Shown here: positions 43,170 to 51,735 of the stretch, in pieces
How the letters are laid out: each line of letters starts with the position of its first letter
Position numbering within the stretch: position 1 is the first letter of the stretch
Assembly: GCA_040880125.1 (NCBI GenBank)
Contig: JBBDJB010000061.1
Coordinates: 1-58,576 of the forward strand
Source: JBBDJB01 sp040880125
Lineage (GTDB): Bacteria; Planctomycetota; Planctomycetia; Pirellulales; JBBDJB01
Direction: 5' to 3'
DNA length: 58,576 nt
Translations under genes and position numbers: made by a program
The notes under the pieces: generated by a model
The model's input: only the letters and a program-made list of their open reading frames with translations
Databases searched by the model: none
Told to the model about the DNA's origin: nothing

Positions 43170-45650
43170 ATGAAACAAGAACAAGGGGGATCCGCGACCG
43201 ACGATTCGCCAGCCTCGTCGGCCCGGCACATGCCGGTGCTGCTCGCGCTGTTCGTCGGCAGCGGTTGCGCGGCGCTCGTTTACGAGATCGTCTGGTTTCA
43301 GCTACTTCAACTGGTAATCGGCTCGTCGGCCGTGTCGTTGGGCGTGCTGCTGGGAACCTTCATGGGCGGAATGTGCCTGGGCAGCATTCTCTTGCCGCGG
43401 GTGATTTCCGCTCGATGGCATCCGCTAAAGGTATACGCAATCCTGGAACTCGGTATCGCCGTGATCGGCATCGCCGTTCTGCTGGGGATGCCGCTGGTCG
43501 ACCGAATCTATACAACCAGCGTTGCGCCGGGCATGTCCAGCGTCCTGCTGCGCGGAGCGATCAGCGCGCTGTGCCTTTTGCCGCCGACGCTGCTGATGGG
43601 GGCGACGCTGCCGGCCATCGCCCGTTGGGTGGAAACCACTCCGCGCGGCGTGTCCTGGCTCGGCCTGTTTTACGGCGGCAACATCGCCGGCGCCGTGTTC
43701 GGCTGTCTGCTGGCGGGCTTTTACCTGCTGCGCGTGCACGACATGGCCGTCGCCACCTACGTGGCCGCTTCCATCAACGCCGCCGTGGCGCTGGTCGCGC
43801 TTGCCCTGGCTGCGATGACGACGTACCGCCCGCGGCGGAATATCGAGACGGCCGGCGGCGTGATCGGTACATCGAGCGCCTGGACGGTCTACGTGACGAT
43901 CGGCCTCTCCGGCATGACGGCCCTGGCGGCCGAGGTCATCTGGACGCGGCAATTGTCGCTGATGCTGGGCGCTACCGTTTACGCCTTCGCGATCATCTTG
44001 GCCGTCTTTCTCGTCGGTCTGGGCATCGGTAGCAGCCTTGGTGCAATGGTCGCCGGTACGACGCCCCGCCCGCGCGTGGCCCTTGGACTATGCCAGGCGG
44101 GGCTCACCGCCGCCATTGCCTGGACGGCCTATATGCTGGCCGGCTCGCTACCGTTTTGGCCGATCGATCCGGAGCTGACGATTTCGCCGTGGTACAACTT
44201 TCAGCTCGACCTGGTCCGCTGCGCCTGGGCGGTGCTCCCCCCGGCCTGTTTGTGGGGAGCAAGTTTTCCACTCGCGCTGGCGTCGGTCGCCGCGCCGGGA
44301 CAGGACGCCGGCAAACTGGTGGGAGGCGTCTACGCCGCCAACACGGTCGGCGCGATCGTCGGAGCCGCCGGAGCGAGTTTGCTGCTGATCGGCTGGCTCG
44401 GCACGCAGAACGCCCAGCAGGTGTTGATCGCGGTGGTGGGAGTCTCGTCGCTGCTCATGCTCGCGCCGCTGGCGTGGAAGCTGCGTCCGGCACGGCAGGC
44501 TTCGCAGGTCGAATCGGCACTGAGCCCGTGGGGGATCGCACTGGCCGCGCTGGTAATAGGCAGCGCGACGCTCATGACCTGGACCGTGCCGCAGCCGCCG
44601 GCGGAATTGATCGGCTATGGGCGATTCGCCGCGACGGTCGATCCGCCGGAGATGATTTACGTGGGCGAAGGCATGAACGCCTCGATCGGCGTTTCTCGGA
44701 TGAAGGATGGCGCCCGAAACTTCCATGTCAGCGGAAAGGTGGTCGCCTCGAGCGAGCCGCAGGACATGCGCTTGCAGCGGATGCTGGGGCACATCCCGGC
44801 GCTGATGCACCCCAACCCGCGGTCGGTGCTGATCGTCGGCTGCGGAGCGGGCGTCACCGCCGGCACGTTCGTGCTCTATCCGGAGATCGAGCGGATCGTC
44901 ATCTGCGAGATCGAGCCGCTGATTCCGCCGGCCGCGGGCGAGCACTTCCGCGAAGAGAACTACGCCGTGATGGAAGATCCCCGCGTGGAGATCGTATACG
45001 ACGACGCGCGGCACTACATCCTGACGACGCAGGAAAAGTTCGACATCATCACCTCCGACCCGATCCACCCTTGGGTGAAGGGCGCCGCGGCATTGTATTC
45101 GAAGGAGTACTTCGAACTGTGCCTTAAGCACTTGAACCCCGGCGGCGTGGTGACGCAGTGGGTGCCGCTGTACGAAAGCAACCTCGCCGCGGTGAAAAGC
45201 GAGATCGCCACGTTCTTCGAGGCCTTCCCCTACGGCACCATCTGGAGCAACGACAACCACGGCGAAGGATACGACATCGTGCTATTGGGTAGGGCTGAAG
45301 CCTCGACGATCGACGTCGACCACCTGCAGCGGCGAATGGACTGCCAGAGCTGTCAACCGATCGCCGAGTCGCTCGCGGAAGTCGGCTTTCGTTCGGCCAT
45401 CGGATTGCTTTCGACCTACGCGGGCAGGGCGTCCGACCTGCGGCCCTGGATGGAGGGCGCCCAGATCAACCGCGACCGCAACATGCGGCTGCAATACCTG
45501 GCTGGCATGGGCCTGAACCTGTACGAAGGCGGCTTCATTTACGACTCGATGCTGGCCCATCGCAGGTTTCCCAAGAACCTATTTGTCGCCTCCGACGCCT
45601 ACCTGGAATTGCTTCAGGAAGCGATCGACCCGTTGCCGGACCGGCGCTAG
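43170..45650 (+). CDS. Fused MFS-like/spermidine synthase-like membrane protein
   Basis: The 826-residue protein has an N-terminal membrane half (about residues 20-500, more than ten helices, starting LLALFVGSGCAALVYEIVW) and a C-terminal Rossmann methyltransferase-like half (about 540-800). The latter resembles polyamine aminopropyltransferase: VLIVGCGAGVTAG, IVICEIEPLI, DDPRVEIVYDDAR-type ribose loop (here EDPRVEIVYDDARHYI) and LNPGGVVTQWVPL. The catalytic region reads IITSDPIHPWVKGAAALYS instead of the DSSDP of true spermidine synthases, and GGGDG is replaced by GCGAG, so aminopropyl transfer is doubtful. The start at 43170 has AGGGAG upstream; the frame opens earlier at 43071 without support. 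Confidence 0.85.
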   Translation: MKQEQGGSATDDSPASSARHMPVLLALFVGSGCAALVYEIVWFQLLQLVIGSSAVSLGVLLGTFMGGMCLGSILLPRVISARWHPLKVYAILELGIAVIGIAVLLGMPLVDRIYTTSVAPGMSSVLLRGAISALCLLPPTLLMGATLPAIARWVETTPRGVSWLGLFYGGNIAGAVFGCLLAGFYLLRVHDMAVATYVAASINAAVALVALALAAMTTYRPRRNIETAGGVIGTSSAWTVYVTIGLSGMTALAAEVIWTRQLSLMLGATVYAFAIILAVFLVGLGIGSSLGAMVAGTTPRPRVALGLCQAGLTAAIAWTAYMLAGSLPFWPIDPELTISPWYNFQLDLVRCAWAVLPPACLWGASFPLALASVAAPGQDAGKLVGGVYAANTVGAIVGAAGASLLLIGWLGTQNAQQVLIAVVGVSSLLMLAPLAWKLRPARQASQVESALSPWGIALAALVIGSATLMTWTVPQPPAELIGYGRFAATVDPPEMIYVGEGMNASIGVSRMKDGARNFHVSGKVVASSEPQDMRLQRMLGHIPALMHPNPRSVLIVGCGAGVTAGTFVLYPEIERIVICEIEPLIPPAAGEHFREENYAVMEDPRVEIVYDDARHYILTTQEKFDIITSDPIHPWVKGAAALYSKEYFELCLKHLNPGGVVTQWVPLYESNLAAVKSEIATFFEAFPYGTIWSNDNHGEGYDIVLLGRAEASTIDVDHLQRRMDCQSCQPIAESLAEVGFRSAIGLLSTYAGRASDLRPWMEGAQINRDRNMRLQYLAGMGLNLYEGGFIYDSMLAHRRFPKNLFVASDAYLELLQEAIDPLPDRR

Positions 45651-45704
45651 CGGCGACTTGCAAGAAGATAGGACGCGGGTCAAGCGTGTTATCAATGGGG
45701 GTGC

Positions 45705-45864
45705 CGCGGCTGGCTTGTCCAGCAGTGCGTTGGGTTGCCCTTGAATCTCCAGTAGTCCGTTGTTGCGGCGCTGCGCTTGCGTGCCCTTGGAGAGCGTGTT
45801 CAGCAATGCGACTTAAAGCATTTCCACCCCCCTCTCCCCGGCCCTCTCCCCGCGGGGGAGAGGG
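45705..45864. repeat. Family C and family B repeats
   Basis: An imperfect family C hairpin lies at 45705-45727 and a family B at 45829-45864. Between them are CCCTTGGAGA and TGTTCAGCAATGCG, pieces of the composite element seen at 18408 and 25812. Confidence 0.65.
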
Positions 45865-45895
45865 AGTATGCAGCCGAATATGATAAGCTTCACCG

Positions 45896-46654
45896 ATGAT
45901 CGCGCTGACGCACTTGCCCTCGCCGACGATGGAGCACGGGCTGCGGACGTTTGTTGCGCCCTCGCCCATCGATCACCAGAAAGCCCGCCTGCAACATCAG
46001 GCCTACTGCGAACTATTGCGGCAGTGCGGCGCGGCGGTGCGCGTGCTGGAGGTGAACCTTCCGCAGCCGGACTGTGCCTTCATCGAAGACACGGCAGTCG
46101 TGCTGGACGAAGTGGCCGTGCTGGCGTCGATGGGCGATCTGGCACGCCGTGGAGAAACCGGCGGCGTCGAGACAGTGTTGCGCGAGTACCGAAATGTTCA
46201 CCGCGTCGACCTGCCGGCGACGCTCGAAGGGGGCGACGTACTGCGGATCGGGCGGACGCTGCTGGTCGGCCTCTCGTCTCGAACCGACATGGCCGGTGTC
46301 GACGCGCTCAAGGAGATAGTGCAGCCGTACGGCTATCAGGTGCGAGCCGTGACAGTGCGCGGATGTCTGCATCTGAAGACCGCCTGCACCGCGATCGGCG
46401 ACGGGCGCCTGCTGGTCAACACGGCCTGGATCAATCCGGCCGACCTGGCGGACTTCCAAATCGTGCCCGTGCCGCTAAGCGAACCCTGGGGAGCGAACGT
46501 GCTGCCGCTCGGTGGGAAGCTCTGCCTGCCGGCCGCACATCGGGCAACGGCGGAAATGGTGGAGAAGCTAGCCGGCGACGTCGTCACCGTGGACGTCTCG
46601 GAACTGGCCAAGGCCGAAGCGGGTGTGACATGCCTGAGTCTGTTGATCGAGTGA
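45896..46654 (+). CDS. N(G),N(G)-dimethylarginine dimethylaminohydrolase
   Basis: The 252-residue cytosolic enzyme of the amidinotransferase superfamily would convert dimethylarginine to citrulline and dimethylamine. It shows CAFIEDTAVVLDEVAVL (substrate-binding Glu/Asp), ATLEGGDVLRIGRTLLVGLS, the catalytic His in CLHLKTACTAIGDG (about His 159) and the nucleophile Cys in GVTCLSLL (Cys 246). Length is typical of DDAH. The ATG at 45896 opens MIALTHLPSP, the usual family N-terminus. It follows the spermidine-synthase-like fusion by 245 bp, with repeats between, and is convergent with queA. Confidence 0.9.
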   Translation: MIALTHLPSPTMEHGLRTFVAPSPIDHQKARLQHQAYCELLRQCGAAVRVLEVNLPQPDCAFIEDTAVVLDEVAVLASMGDLARRGETGGVETVLREYRNVHRVDLPATLEGGDVLRIGRTLLVGLSSRTDMAGVDALKEIVQPYGYQVRAVTVRGCLHLKTACTAIGDGRLLVNTAWINPADLADFQIVPVPLSEPWGANVLPLGGKLCLPAAHRATAEMVEKLAGDVVTVDVSELAKAEAGVTCLSLLIE

Positions 46655-46709
46655 CGGGGGGCGATGTCAGGGTGAAATGGGTTCGCACTTCACGCTTAAA
46701 AACGGCAAC

Positions 46710-47756
46710 TCACAAAATCAACATCGCATCGCCGTAGCTGTAGAAGCGGTACTGTTCGTGTACTGCCTCCTCGTACGCCTTCATCACCAAATCTCTCCCG
46801 GCAAATGCACAGATCATCACCAGCAGCGTGGTGCGCGGAAGGTGAAAATTGGTGAGCAGCGCGTCGACCGCCTGAAACTCATGCGGCGGACGGATGAACA
46901 GGTCGGTCGCGCCGCTATAGGGCGCGATCGTGCCACTACGCGCGGCGCTCTCCAAGACGCGAACCGAAGTCGTTCCTACCGCTACGGTGCGTCCGCCGGA
47001 CTCGCGCGCGGCAGTTAACTCCTGCGCCGCCTTGTCGGTCAACTCCGCCCATTCCGAATGCATCTGGTGCGATCGCAGCGTCTGCGTGGCGATTGGCCGG
47101 AACGTGTCCATGCCGACGTGCAAGGTCACGGCGGTAATGCCGATACCCGACTGTTGAAGCCGCTCCAGTAGCTCCCGCGTGAAGTGCAAGCCCGCCGTCG
47201 GCGCCGCGACCGAGCCGGGCGCTCGCGCGTACACCGTCTGGTATGCCTGAACGTCCGCGTCGCGCATGTTTCCGCCGCGAATGTAATGCGGCAGTGGCAC
47301 ACGGCCGACGCGTCCAAGAATCTCGGTGGCGGACTCGTACGACTCCGGCTGCACGATCCACACGCCGCCTTCCCTCCGCTCGAGCAGCCGCAGGCGGACG
47401 TCGTCTTGCAGGTTGGGAGACATCAGTGTGACGGTATCGCCGATGTCCAGTTTGCCGCGGGTCTTGCAGAGGATGCGCCAGGAGCCGTCGGCCTCGGTCG
47501 AAAGATACAGCCCTTGCCAGCGCCCGCCCGTGGACGTGCGGTAGCCGAGCATCCGCGCCGGCACGACGAGCGTATCGTTGAAGACCATGCGATCGCCCGG
47601 CCGCAGCAGCTCCGGCAGGTCGCGAACGTGATGATGCCGCAGCCGGCCCGAGGAGCGCTCGACGACCATCAGCCGCGCGTCGGATCGCTTCTTCAGGGGA
47701 TCCTGGGCCACCAGCTCGCGGGGGAGCGGGTAATCAAACTTTTCCAGTTCGCTCAT
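46710..47756 (-). CDS. queA: tRNA preQ1(34) S-adenosylmethionine ribosyltransferase-isomerase
   Basis: The 348-residue enzyme transfers and isomerises the ribosyl part of SAM onto preQ1 in tRNA, giving epoxyqueuosine. Clear motifs are FDYPLPRELVAQDPLKKRSD, RPGDRMVFNDTLVVPARM, PLPHYIRG, APTAGLHFTRELLERL and FHLPRTTLLVMICAFAGRD. Length is normal. No other queuosine gene is in the window. A TATACT box lies about 60 bp upstream (complement of 47817-47822) and may be its -10 element. Confidence 0.96.
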   Translation of the reverse strand: MSELEKFDYPLPRELVAQDPLKKRSDARLMVVERSSGRLRHHHVRDLPELLRPGDRMVFNDTLVVPARMLGYRTSTGGRWQGLYLSTEADGSWRILCKTRGKLDIGDTVTLMSPNLQDDVRLRLLERREGGVWIVQPESYESATEILGRVGRVPLPHYIRGGNMRDADVQAYQTVYARAPGSVAAPTAGLHFTRELLERLQQSGIGITAVTLHVGMDTFRPIATQTLRSHQMHSEWAELTDKAAQELTAARESGGRTVAVGTTSVRVLESAARSGTIAPYSGATDLFIRPPHEFQAVDALLTNFHLPRTTLLVMICAFAGRDLVMKAYEEAVHEQYRFYSYGDAMLIL

Positions 47757-48081
47757 GGATTGCTAATTCGGGACGCGCTGCCGCAGCGATTGGGATTGGG
47801 CGAAGGCAAACCGCTGAGTATAAGTCCGCCCCGGGAAACGTCGAAGGCCCGCTGGTGACGTGAGGCGGCCACCCGGAGATCCATAGTGCTTCGAGACCAT
47901 GAGATTCTTGCTGTTGTGGTCCGCATGACAAGTCGTTCGGAGCGACCGCCGCAAACCCTGTACAGCACTGCAGAGCTTCCGCTGGCGACAGCCGTGGCAG
48001 TAACTCCGGTCACCCCGGAGGGTTTTGTTCGGCGGCCGGAGTGCCAGCATCCGACGGTAGTTGGTGAACAAAAAAGCCGTG

Positions 48082-48109
48082 TTGACGTGCGGGGGAAAGC
48101 GGCTATTCT
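48082..48109 (+). promoter_or_regulatory. Sigma70-like promoter of mraZ
   Basis: TTGACG (48082-48087) and TATTCT (48104-48109) have a 16-bp spacer. Transcription would start around 48116, so the MraZ boxes lie at the start of the transcript. Confidence 0.6.
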
Positions 48110-48119
48110 TGGCCCTCTG

Positions 48120-48144
48120 TGGGGCGACGTGGGGACGAGTGGTG
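48120..48144 (+). promoter_or_regulatory. MraZ operator: three boxes with 5-bp spacing
   Basis: TGGGG (48120-48124), TGGGG (48130-48134) and TGGTG (48140-48144) are separated by exactly five bases. This matches the known MraZ-binding pattern of TGGGN repeats spaced by 5 nt, located directly upstream of mraZ. It implies autoregulation of the unit by MraZ. Confidence 0.85.
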
Positions 48145-48151
48145 ATCATGC

Positions 48152-48613
48152 ATGCTATTGACCGGCACCTTCCCACGATCGCTCGACGAAAAGTATCGCA
48201 TGGCGGTTCCCAAGCCGCTGCGCGACGGGCTGGGAGAGATTCTGTACGTTGCCCCGGGCACGGACCATTCGCTGGTCCTGTACCCGGAAGAGACATTTCT
48301 GCGGCTGGCGGAGCGGCTTGCCCAGGCATCGCCCACCGCCAAAGAGGTGCGCGACTACAGCCGGCTGTTCTACGCCCAGACCACGCGTTCGGAACTGGAC
48401 GGACAGGGTAGGGTGCGCATTCCGCAGGTCTTGGTGGAACTGGTGGACTTGGAAAAGGACGTCGTGCTGCTGGGCGTCCACGATCATTTGGAGCTATGGA
48501 GCCAGTCGCGCTGGGACGCCTACCTGGCAGAGAAGCAATCGCACTACGACCAGATTGCCGAGGCGGCCTTCCACGACCGGATCACCGGTCCTGGCCGATC
48601 GGCGGACGCGTGA
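48152..48613 (+). CDS. mraZ: Transcriptional regulator MraZ
   Basis: The 153-residue DNA-binding protein has two AbrB/SpoVT-like halves: LDEKYRMAVPKPLRDGL near the start and LDGQGRVRIPQVLVEL near 90, each with the typical D-x3-R pattern. MraZ represses the division/cell-wall (dcw) operon from TGGGN boxes, which are present just upstream. The ATG at 48152 is used because the family N-terminus MLLTGTFPRSLDEK begins there; another ATG four bases earlier is out of frame. rsmH follows, but only after 651 bp, a much larger gap than usual. Confidence 0.95.
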   Translation: MLLTGTFPRSLDEKYRMAVPKPLRDGLGEILYVAPGTDHSLVLYPEETFLRLAERLAQASPTAKEVRDYSRLFYAQTTRSELDGQGRVRIPQVLVELVDLEKDVVLLGVHDHLELWSQSRWDAYLAEKQSHYDQIAEAAFHDRITGPGRSADA

Positions 48614-49264
48614 GGCCGGAACCGCATTCGCACGTCAATGAATCACGCAGCGATCGCAAGTCGCTGAAAGTCCGTAGGAGACCTTGACTCGTCCTGTCTG
48701 TACGTTCGCCGAGGACGAAAGCGCTGGAGCGCCAGTTGACGGCCACCGACTGTCGTTCCCTTCGCTGTCTGACCCGCAGCGATACCGCGAAAATTCGTCC
48801 GATCCTGAGCATGGATGCGTTGGATGGCGAACGGCGGAATTGGGTGCCGCCCGACCGGCGGCACGCGTTCCGCTGGCACCTGACCGCCAGGGGCACATGG
48901 ATGTGCCCTCGGTGAGGTGCTTATCGTGACGGATCGGCCGGGGTCGCTGGTGGCTTTGGGAATCCTTGTCTGCCGTCGCATCGAGCGACTGGAAGCCTTT
49001 CGCGCGCCGTGAGGAGCTTTGCTCCGAACTTGGCGAAGTTGAAAAACGTCACGACTGCGTTTTTCAACAGGCTGTTAGCCCTCGTGGCGGCCGACCACTC
49101 GTCTACAATGTCCATTGTGTCAGCACGACAGGCGCAGGGTCGCCCGCGGTGCGTTTGCGCCCGTTCGCTGCGGCGCCGCAGCGCACCGGACGGATCCGCC
49201 CGCGCCAGTCGGAAAATTCCAAAGGCAGGGCGATGAGCAGTCGCCCCCGCAAGCAAAGCAACTT
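48614..49264. other. 651-bp gap between mraZ and rsmH
   Basis: No gene was accepted here: short frames on both strands have no known domain and no ribosome-binding site. The main feature is the perfect 11-bp inverted repeat at 49036-49066. The size is anomalous because mraZ and rsmH are nearly always adjacent, so an insertion remnant or a long regulatory leader is possible. Confidence 0.5.
49036..49066. repeat. Perfect inverted repeat GTTGAAAAACG / CGTTTTTCAAC
   Basis: 11-bp arms (49036-49046 and 49056-49066) flank a 9-base loop and are followed by AGGCTGTTAG. The T-run inside the right arm limits its use as a terminator. The motif resembles ends of some mobile elements, but no transposase is present. 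Confidence 0.7.
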
Positions 49265-50152
49265 ATGAATCAGCGGCTGCCGGAGCACGTGCCCGTCATG
49301 CCGGAGGAGGTGGTCCACTGGCTGCGTCCTCAGCCCGGTGGGCGACTTGTCGACGGCACGGTCGGAGGTGGAGGCCACACGCAGCGCCTGGCCGCCGAGG
49401 TGGGAGCCGGGGGGCTCGTGATCGGGCTCGATCGCGATCCGGAGGCACTGACGCGGGTTGAGGCGGTGCTGCGAGGCAAGCCGGTACTGTTGGTGGAATC
49501 GAACTACTGCGAGCTGCCGGAAGTGCTGGAACAGATCGAGATCGAGGCCGTCGACGGCATCGTGCTGGATTTGGGACTGTCGAGCGACCAACTGGCCGAC
49601 GGGCAGCGGGGATTCAGCTTCGACAGCACGGGACCACTCGACCTGCGGTACAACCCCGGCGAAGGCGAACCGGCGTGGCGGATGGTGGAACGATTGAGCG
49701 AGGCGCACCTGGCGGAGGTGATTTGGCGGTACGGCGAGGAGCGATTCAGCCGGCGGATCGCGGCGGCCGTCGTGAAAGTGCGGCGCGAGAATCCGATCCG
49801 CACTGCCCGGCAAATGGCGGAACTGGTGCGAAGAGTCGTGCCCAAGTCGACCAAATCGCGGATCGATCCGGCCACGCGGACTTTTCAGGCGCTGCGGATC
49901 GCGGTCAATGATGAACTCAAATCGTTGGACATTGCACTGGAGCGTCTGCCCGGTTGTCTGAAACCGGGTGGCCGGCTGGCGATCCTCAGCTTTCATTCGC
50001 TGGAAGATCGCCGGGTGAAGGAAGCCTTTCGTGACGATGAACGTTATGAGGTGCTGACGCGGCGGCCTGTTCGGCCGACGCCGGAAGAAGTTGCCCAAAA
50101 CCCCAGGTCGCGCAGCGCGAAGCTGCGGGTCGCGGCACGGCGGCCGGCATGA
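49265..50152 (+). CDS. rsmH: 16S rRNA (cytosine(1402)-N(4))-methyltransferase RsmH (MraW)
   Basis: The 295-residue SAM-dependent enzyme methylates N4 of C1402 in 16S rRNA. It has HVPVMPEEVVHWL, SAM motif VDGTVGGGGHTQRL, DGIVLDLGLSSDQLADGQRG, FSFDSTGPLDLRYNP, TFQALRIAVNDEL and LSFHSLEDRRVKEAF. The start at 49265 gives the normal N-terminus MNQRLPEHVPVM; an upstream in-frame ATG adds an unrelated Arg-rich stretch. It is the second conserved dcw gene here and is followed after 58 bp by the LysM gene. Confidence 0.96.
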   Translation: MNQRLPEHVPVMPEEVVHWLRPQPGGRLVDGTVGGGGHTQRLAAEVGAGGLVIGLDRDPEALTRVEAVLRGKPVLLVESNYCELPEVLEQIEIEAVDGIVLDLGLSSDQLADGQRGFSFDSTGPLDLRYNPGEGEPAWRMVERLSEAHLAEVIWRYGEERFSRRIAAAVVKVRRENPIRTARQMAELVRRVVPKSTKSRIDPATRTFQALRIAVNDELKSLDIALERLPGCLKPGGRLAILSFHSLEDRRVKEAFRDDERYEVLTRRPVRPTPEEVAQNPRSRSAKLRVAARRPA

Positions 50153-50210
50153 GCGGGTGCTAGCAGCGCCGCGGTTTTAGAATTACGACGCCTCAGGGAG
50201 GAGGCCCGAC

Positions 50211-51653
50211 ATGAGTGAGCATGGAAAGCTCGGCGGTCGCGAAGTCAAAATCGGTCTGACCGTCATCGCACTATTGGTGATCGTACTGGGAGTCGTGCTG
50301 TTCCGGCGGTTGGGAGGACAGGAGATCCCCACTGCGCAGATGAGGGCCGGGGCCTTGCCACCGGCCGGTTCCGAACAGCCCTCCGGTCTCGATCCCAGCG
50401 GCCGGCCGACCGTCCTGCACACGCAGCCCAGCTACGAGACTGCGACTGCATTCGCGGCGACCAGCCAGTCTGAGCCGCACCACTCCGGCGCGCAACCGCT
50501 CGATGAAGCCGTCGATCCGACCACCCAACTGATGCCGCGGCAATCCACATCGCCGCGGATCGACAATCCGTATCGCAGCGGTGGCAATCGGTACGACACC
50601 GCCGCAGAGCGGCAGCCGCCGGACGAATTGCCCAACGGTGCGGAATCGAGCGCGAACTTCGGCCGTCATCTGCCCAGCTCGACAACGGATAACCCGGCGG
50701 TAGAAGATCGGTACGGCCAGCCGCAAACGACCACCGACTCGAGCAGCGAGACGCCAGCTCCCAGCCTGGACGTTAACGACCTGCTCCCGTCCGTCGATAG
50801 CGGCGCCAGTGCCGATTCGCCGCAGGGGCCGGCCACGAGCGCACAACTTCATCAAACGTTCCGCGACCCGAGCCTGGACGCGGCAATTGCCGAGCCGGTT
50901 GCAACGGCAGAAGGTTCGGTCGCCGATGCTACGGCCGCCGCAGTGCCAGCCGCGGCCGCCCATGCGCCGGAGGAATTCCCTCCGGCCGGCGCGCTGACGC
51001 AGACGCAGGCGATTCAGACGCGGCCGTACTCCCAGCAGACAGCGCCCGAAACGACGGCCTACGGGCAGCAATCGCCGTACACGCAACAGACTGCACCGCA
51101 AGATACTTCTCCGACGGACTACAGCGCCGACTCTCAACCAACGAGTGTCGCCAGCGACGGGAAATACTATGTCGAGCCGGGCGACAGCATGTGGACCATC
51201 TCGCGGAAGGTATACGGAACCGGCGGGTTCTTCAAAGCCTTGCAAGAGCACAACCGCCGGCGGTATGAGAATCCGCACGAGTTGGACGTCGGGGATGAGT
51301 TGTGGACACCGGACGTCGCGGTGCTGCGAGAGAAGTACCCGTACCTGTGCCCCAAGGAGCGAAAGCGGCAGCCCGGCACGGCGAGGATCGCCACGGTGAG
51401 CGTCCCCTACAATAGTGGCGGCCGCACCTACAAGGTGGAAACGGGCGACACGCTGTACGACATTGCCCGGTATGAGTTGGGCAGCGGCGGCCGCTGGCCG
51501 GAAATCTATATGCTCAATCGCGACCGACTCGGCGAGGACATTGACTACCTGAAGCCCGGCACGCCGTTGGTCCTGCCGACCGCCGAGGGGCAAGGTTCGC
51601 CGGGACAGGCCGATGCCATCACACAGCGTCCCACGGGTGTTCTGCCGCGGTAG
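50211..51653 (+). CDS. Membrane-anchored LysM-domain protein in the ftsL position
   Basis: The 480-residue protein has a short cytosolic N-terminus, one transmembrane helix (about 14-34, IGLTVIALLVIVLGVVLF), a long Ser/Thr/Pro/Gln/Ala-rich spacer (about 40-310) and two LysM domains. LysM1 lies near 319-372 (YYVEPGDSMWTISRKVYG), LysM2 near 406-455 (YKVETGDTLYDIARYELG). LysM binds GlcNAc-type glycans such as peptidoglycan, so it probably tethers the membrane to the wall. In most bacteria the gene after rsmH is ftsL, also a single-pass membrane protein; here it is replaced by this one. GGAGG lies eight bases before the ATG. Confidence 0.88.
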   Translation: MSEHGKLGGREVKIGLTVIALLVIVLGVVLFRRLGGQEIPTAQMRAGALPPAGSEQPSGLDPSGRPTVLHTQPSYETATAFAATSQSEPHHSGAQPLDEAVDPTTQLMPRQSTSPRIDNPYRSGGNRYDTAAERQPPDELPNGAESSANFGRHLPSSTTDNPAVEDRYGQPQTTTDSSSETPAPSLDVNDLLPSVDSGASADSPQGPATSAQLHQTFRDPSLDAAIAEPVATAEGSVADATAAAVPAAAAHAPEEFPPAGALTQTQAIQTRPYSQQTAPETTAYGQQSPYTQQTAPQDTSPTDYSADSQPTSVASDGKYYVEPGDSMWTISRKVYGTGGFFKALQEHNRRRYENPHELDVGDELWTPDVAVLREKYPYLCPKERKRQPGTARIATVSVPYNSGGRTYKVETGDTLYDIARYELGSGGRWPEIYMLNRDRLGEDIDYLKPGTPLVLPTAEGQGSPGQADAITQRPTGVLPR

Positions 51654-51683
51654 TATGACTGGGATGGCGCGATCCTCGGGTGC

Positions 51684-51706
51684 CACGGCTGGCTTGTCCA
51701 GCCGTG
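51684..51706. repeat. Family C hairpin repeat
   Basis: Stem CACGGCTGG / CCAGCCGTG with loop CTTGT, between the LysM gene and the next gene. Confidence 0.8.
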
Positions 51707-51735
51707 CTCGTATTGCGAATGGGCTTCGCTGCACG

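Larger units (their letters stand above)
47757..48151. other. 395-bp divergent spacer, queA/mraZ
   Basis: This carries the possible queA -10 box and, at its right end, the mraZ promoter and MraZ boxes. No gene was found. Confidence 0.45.

Noticed and set aside
48650..48720. GAAAGTCCGTAGGAG, faintly like the conserved core of RNase P RNA
   Set aside because: The rest of the RNase P consensus (other conserved helices and the 3' end) is not found nearby.
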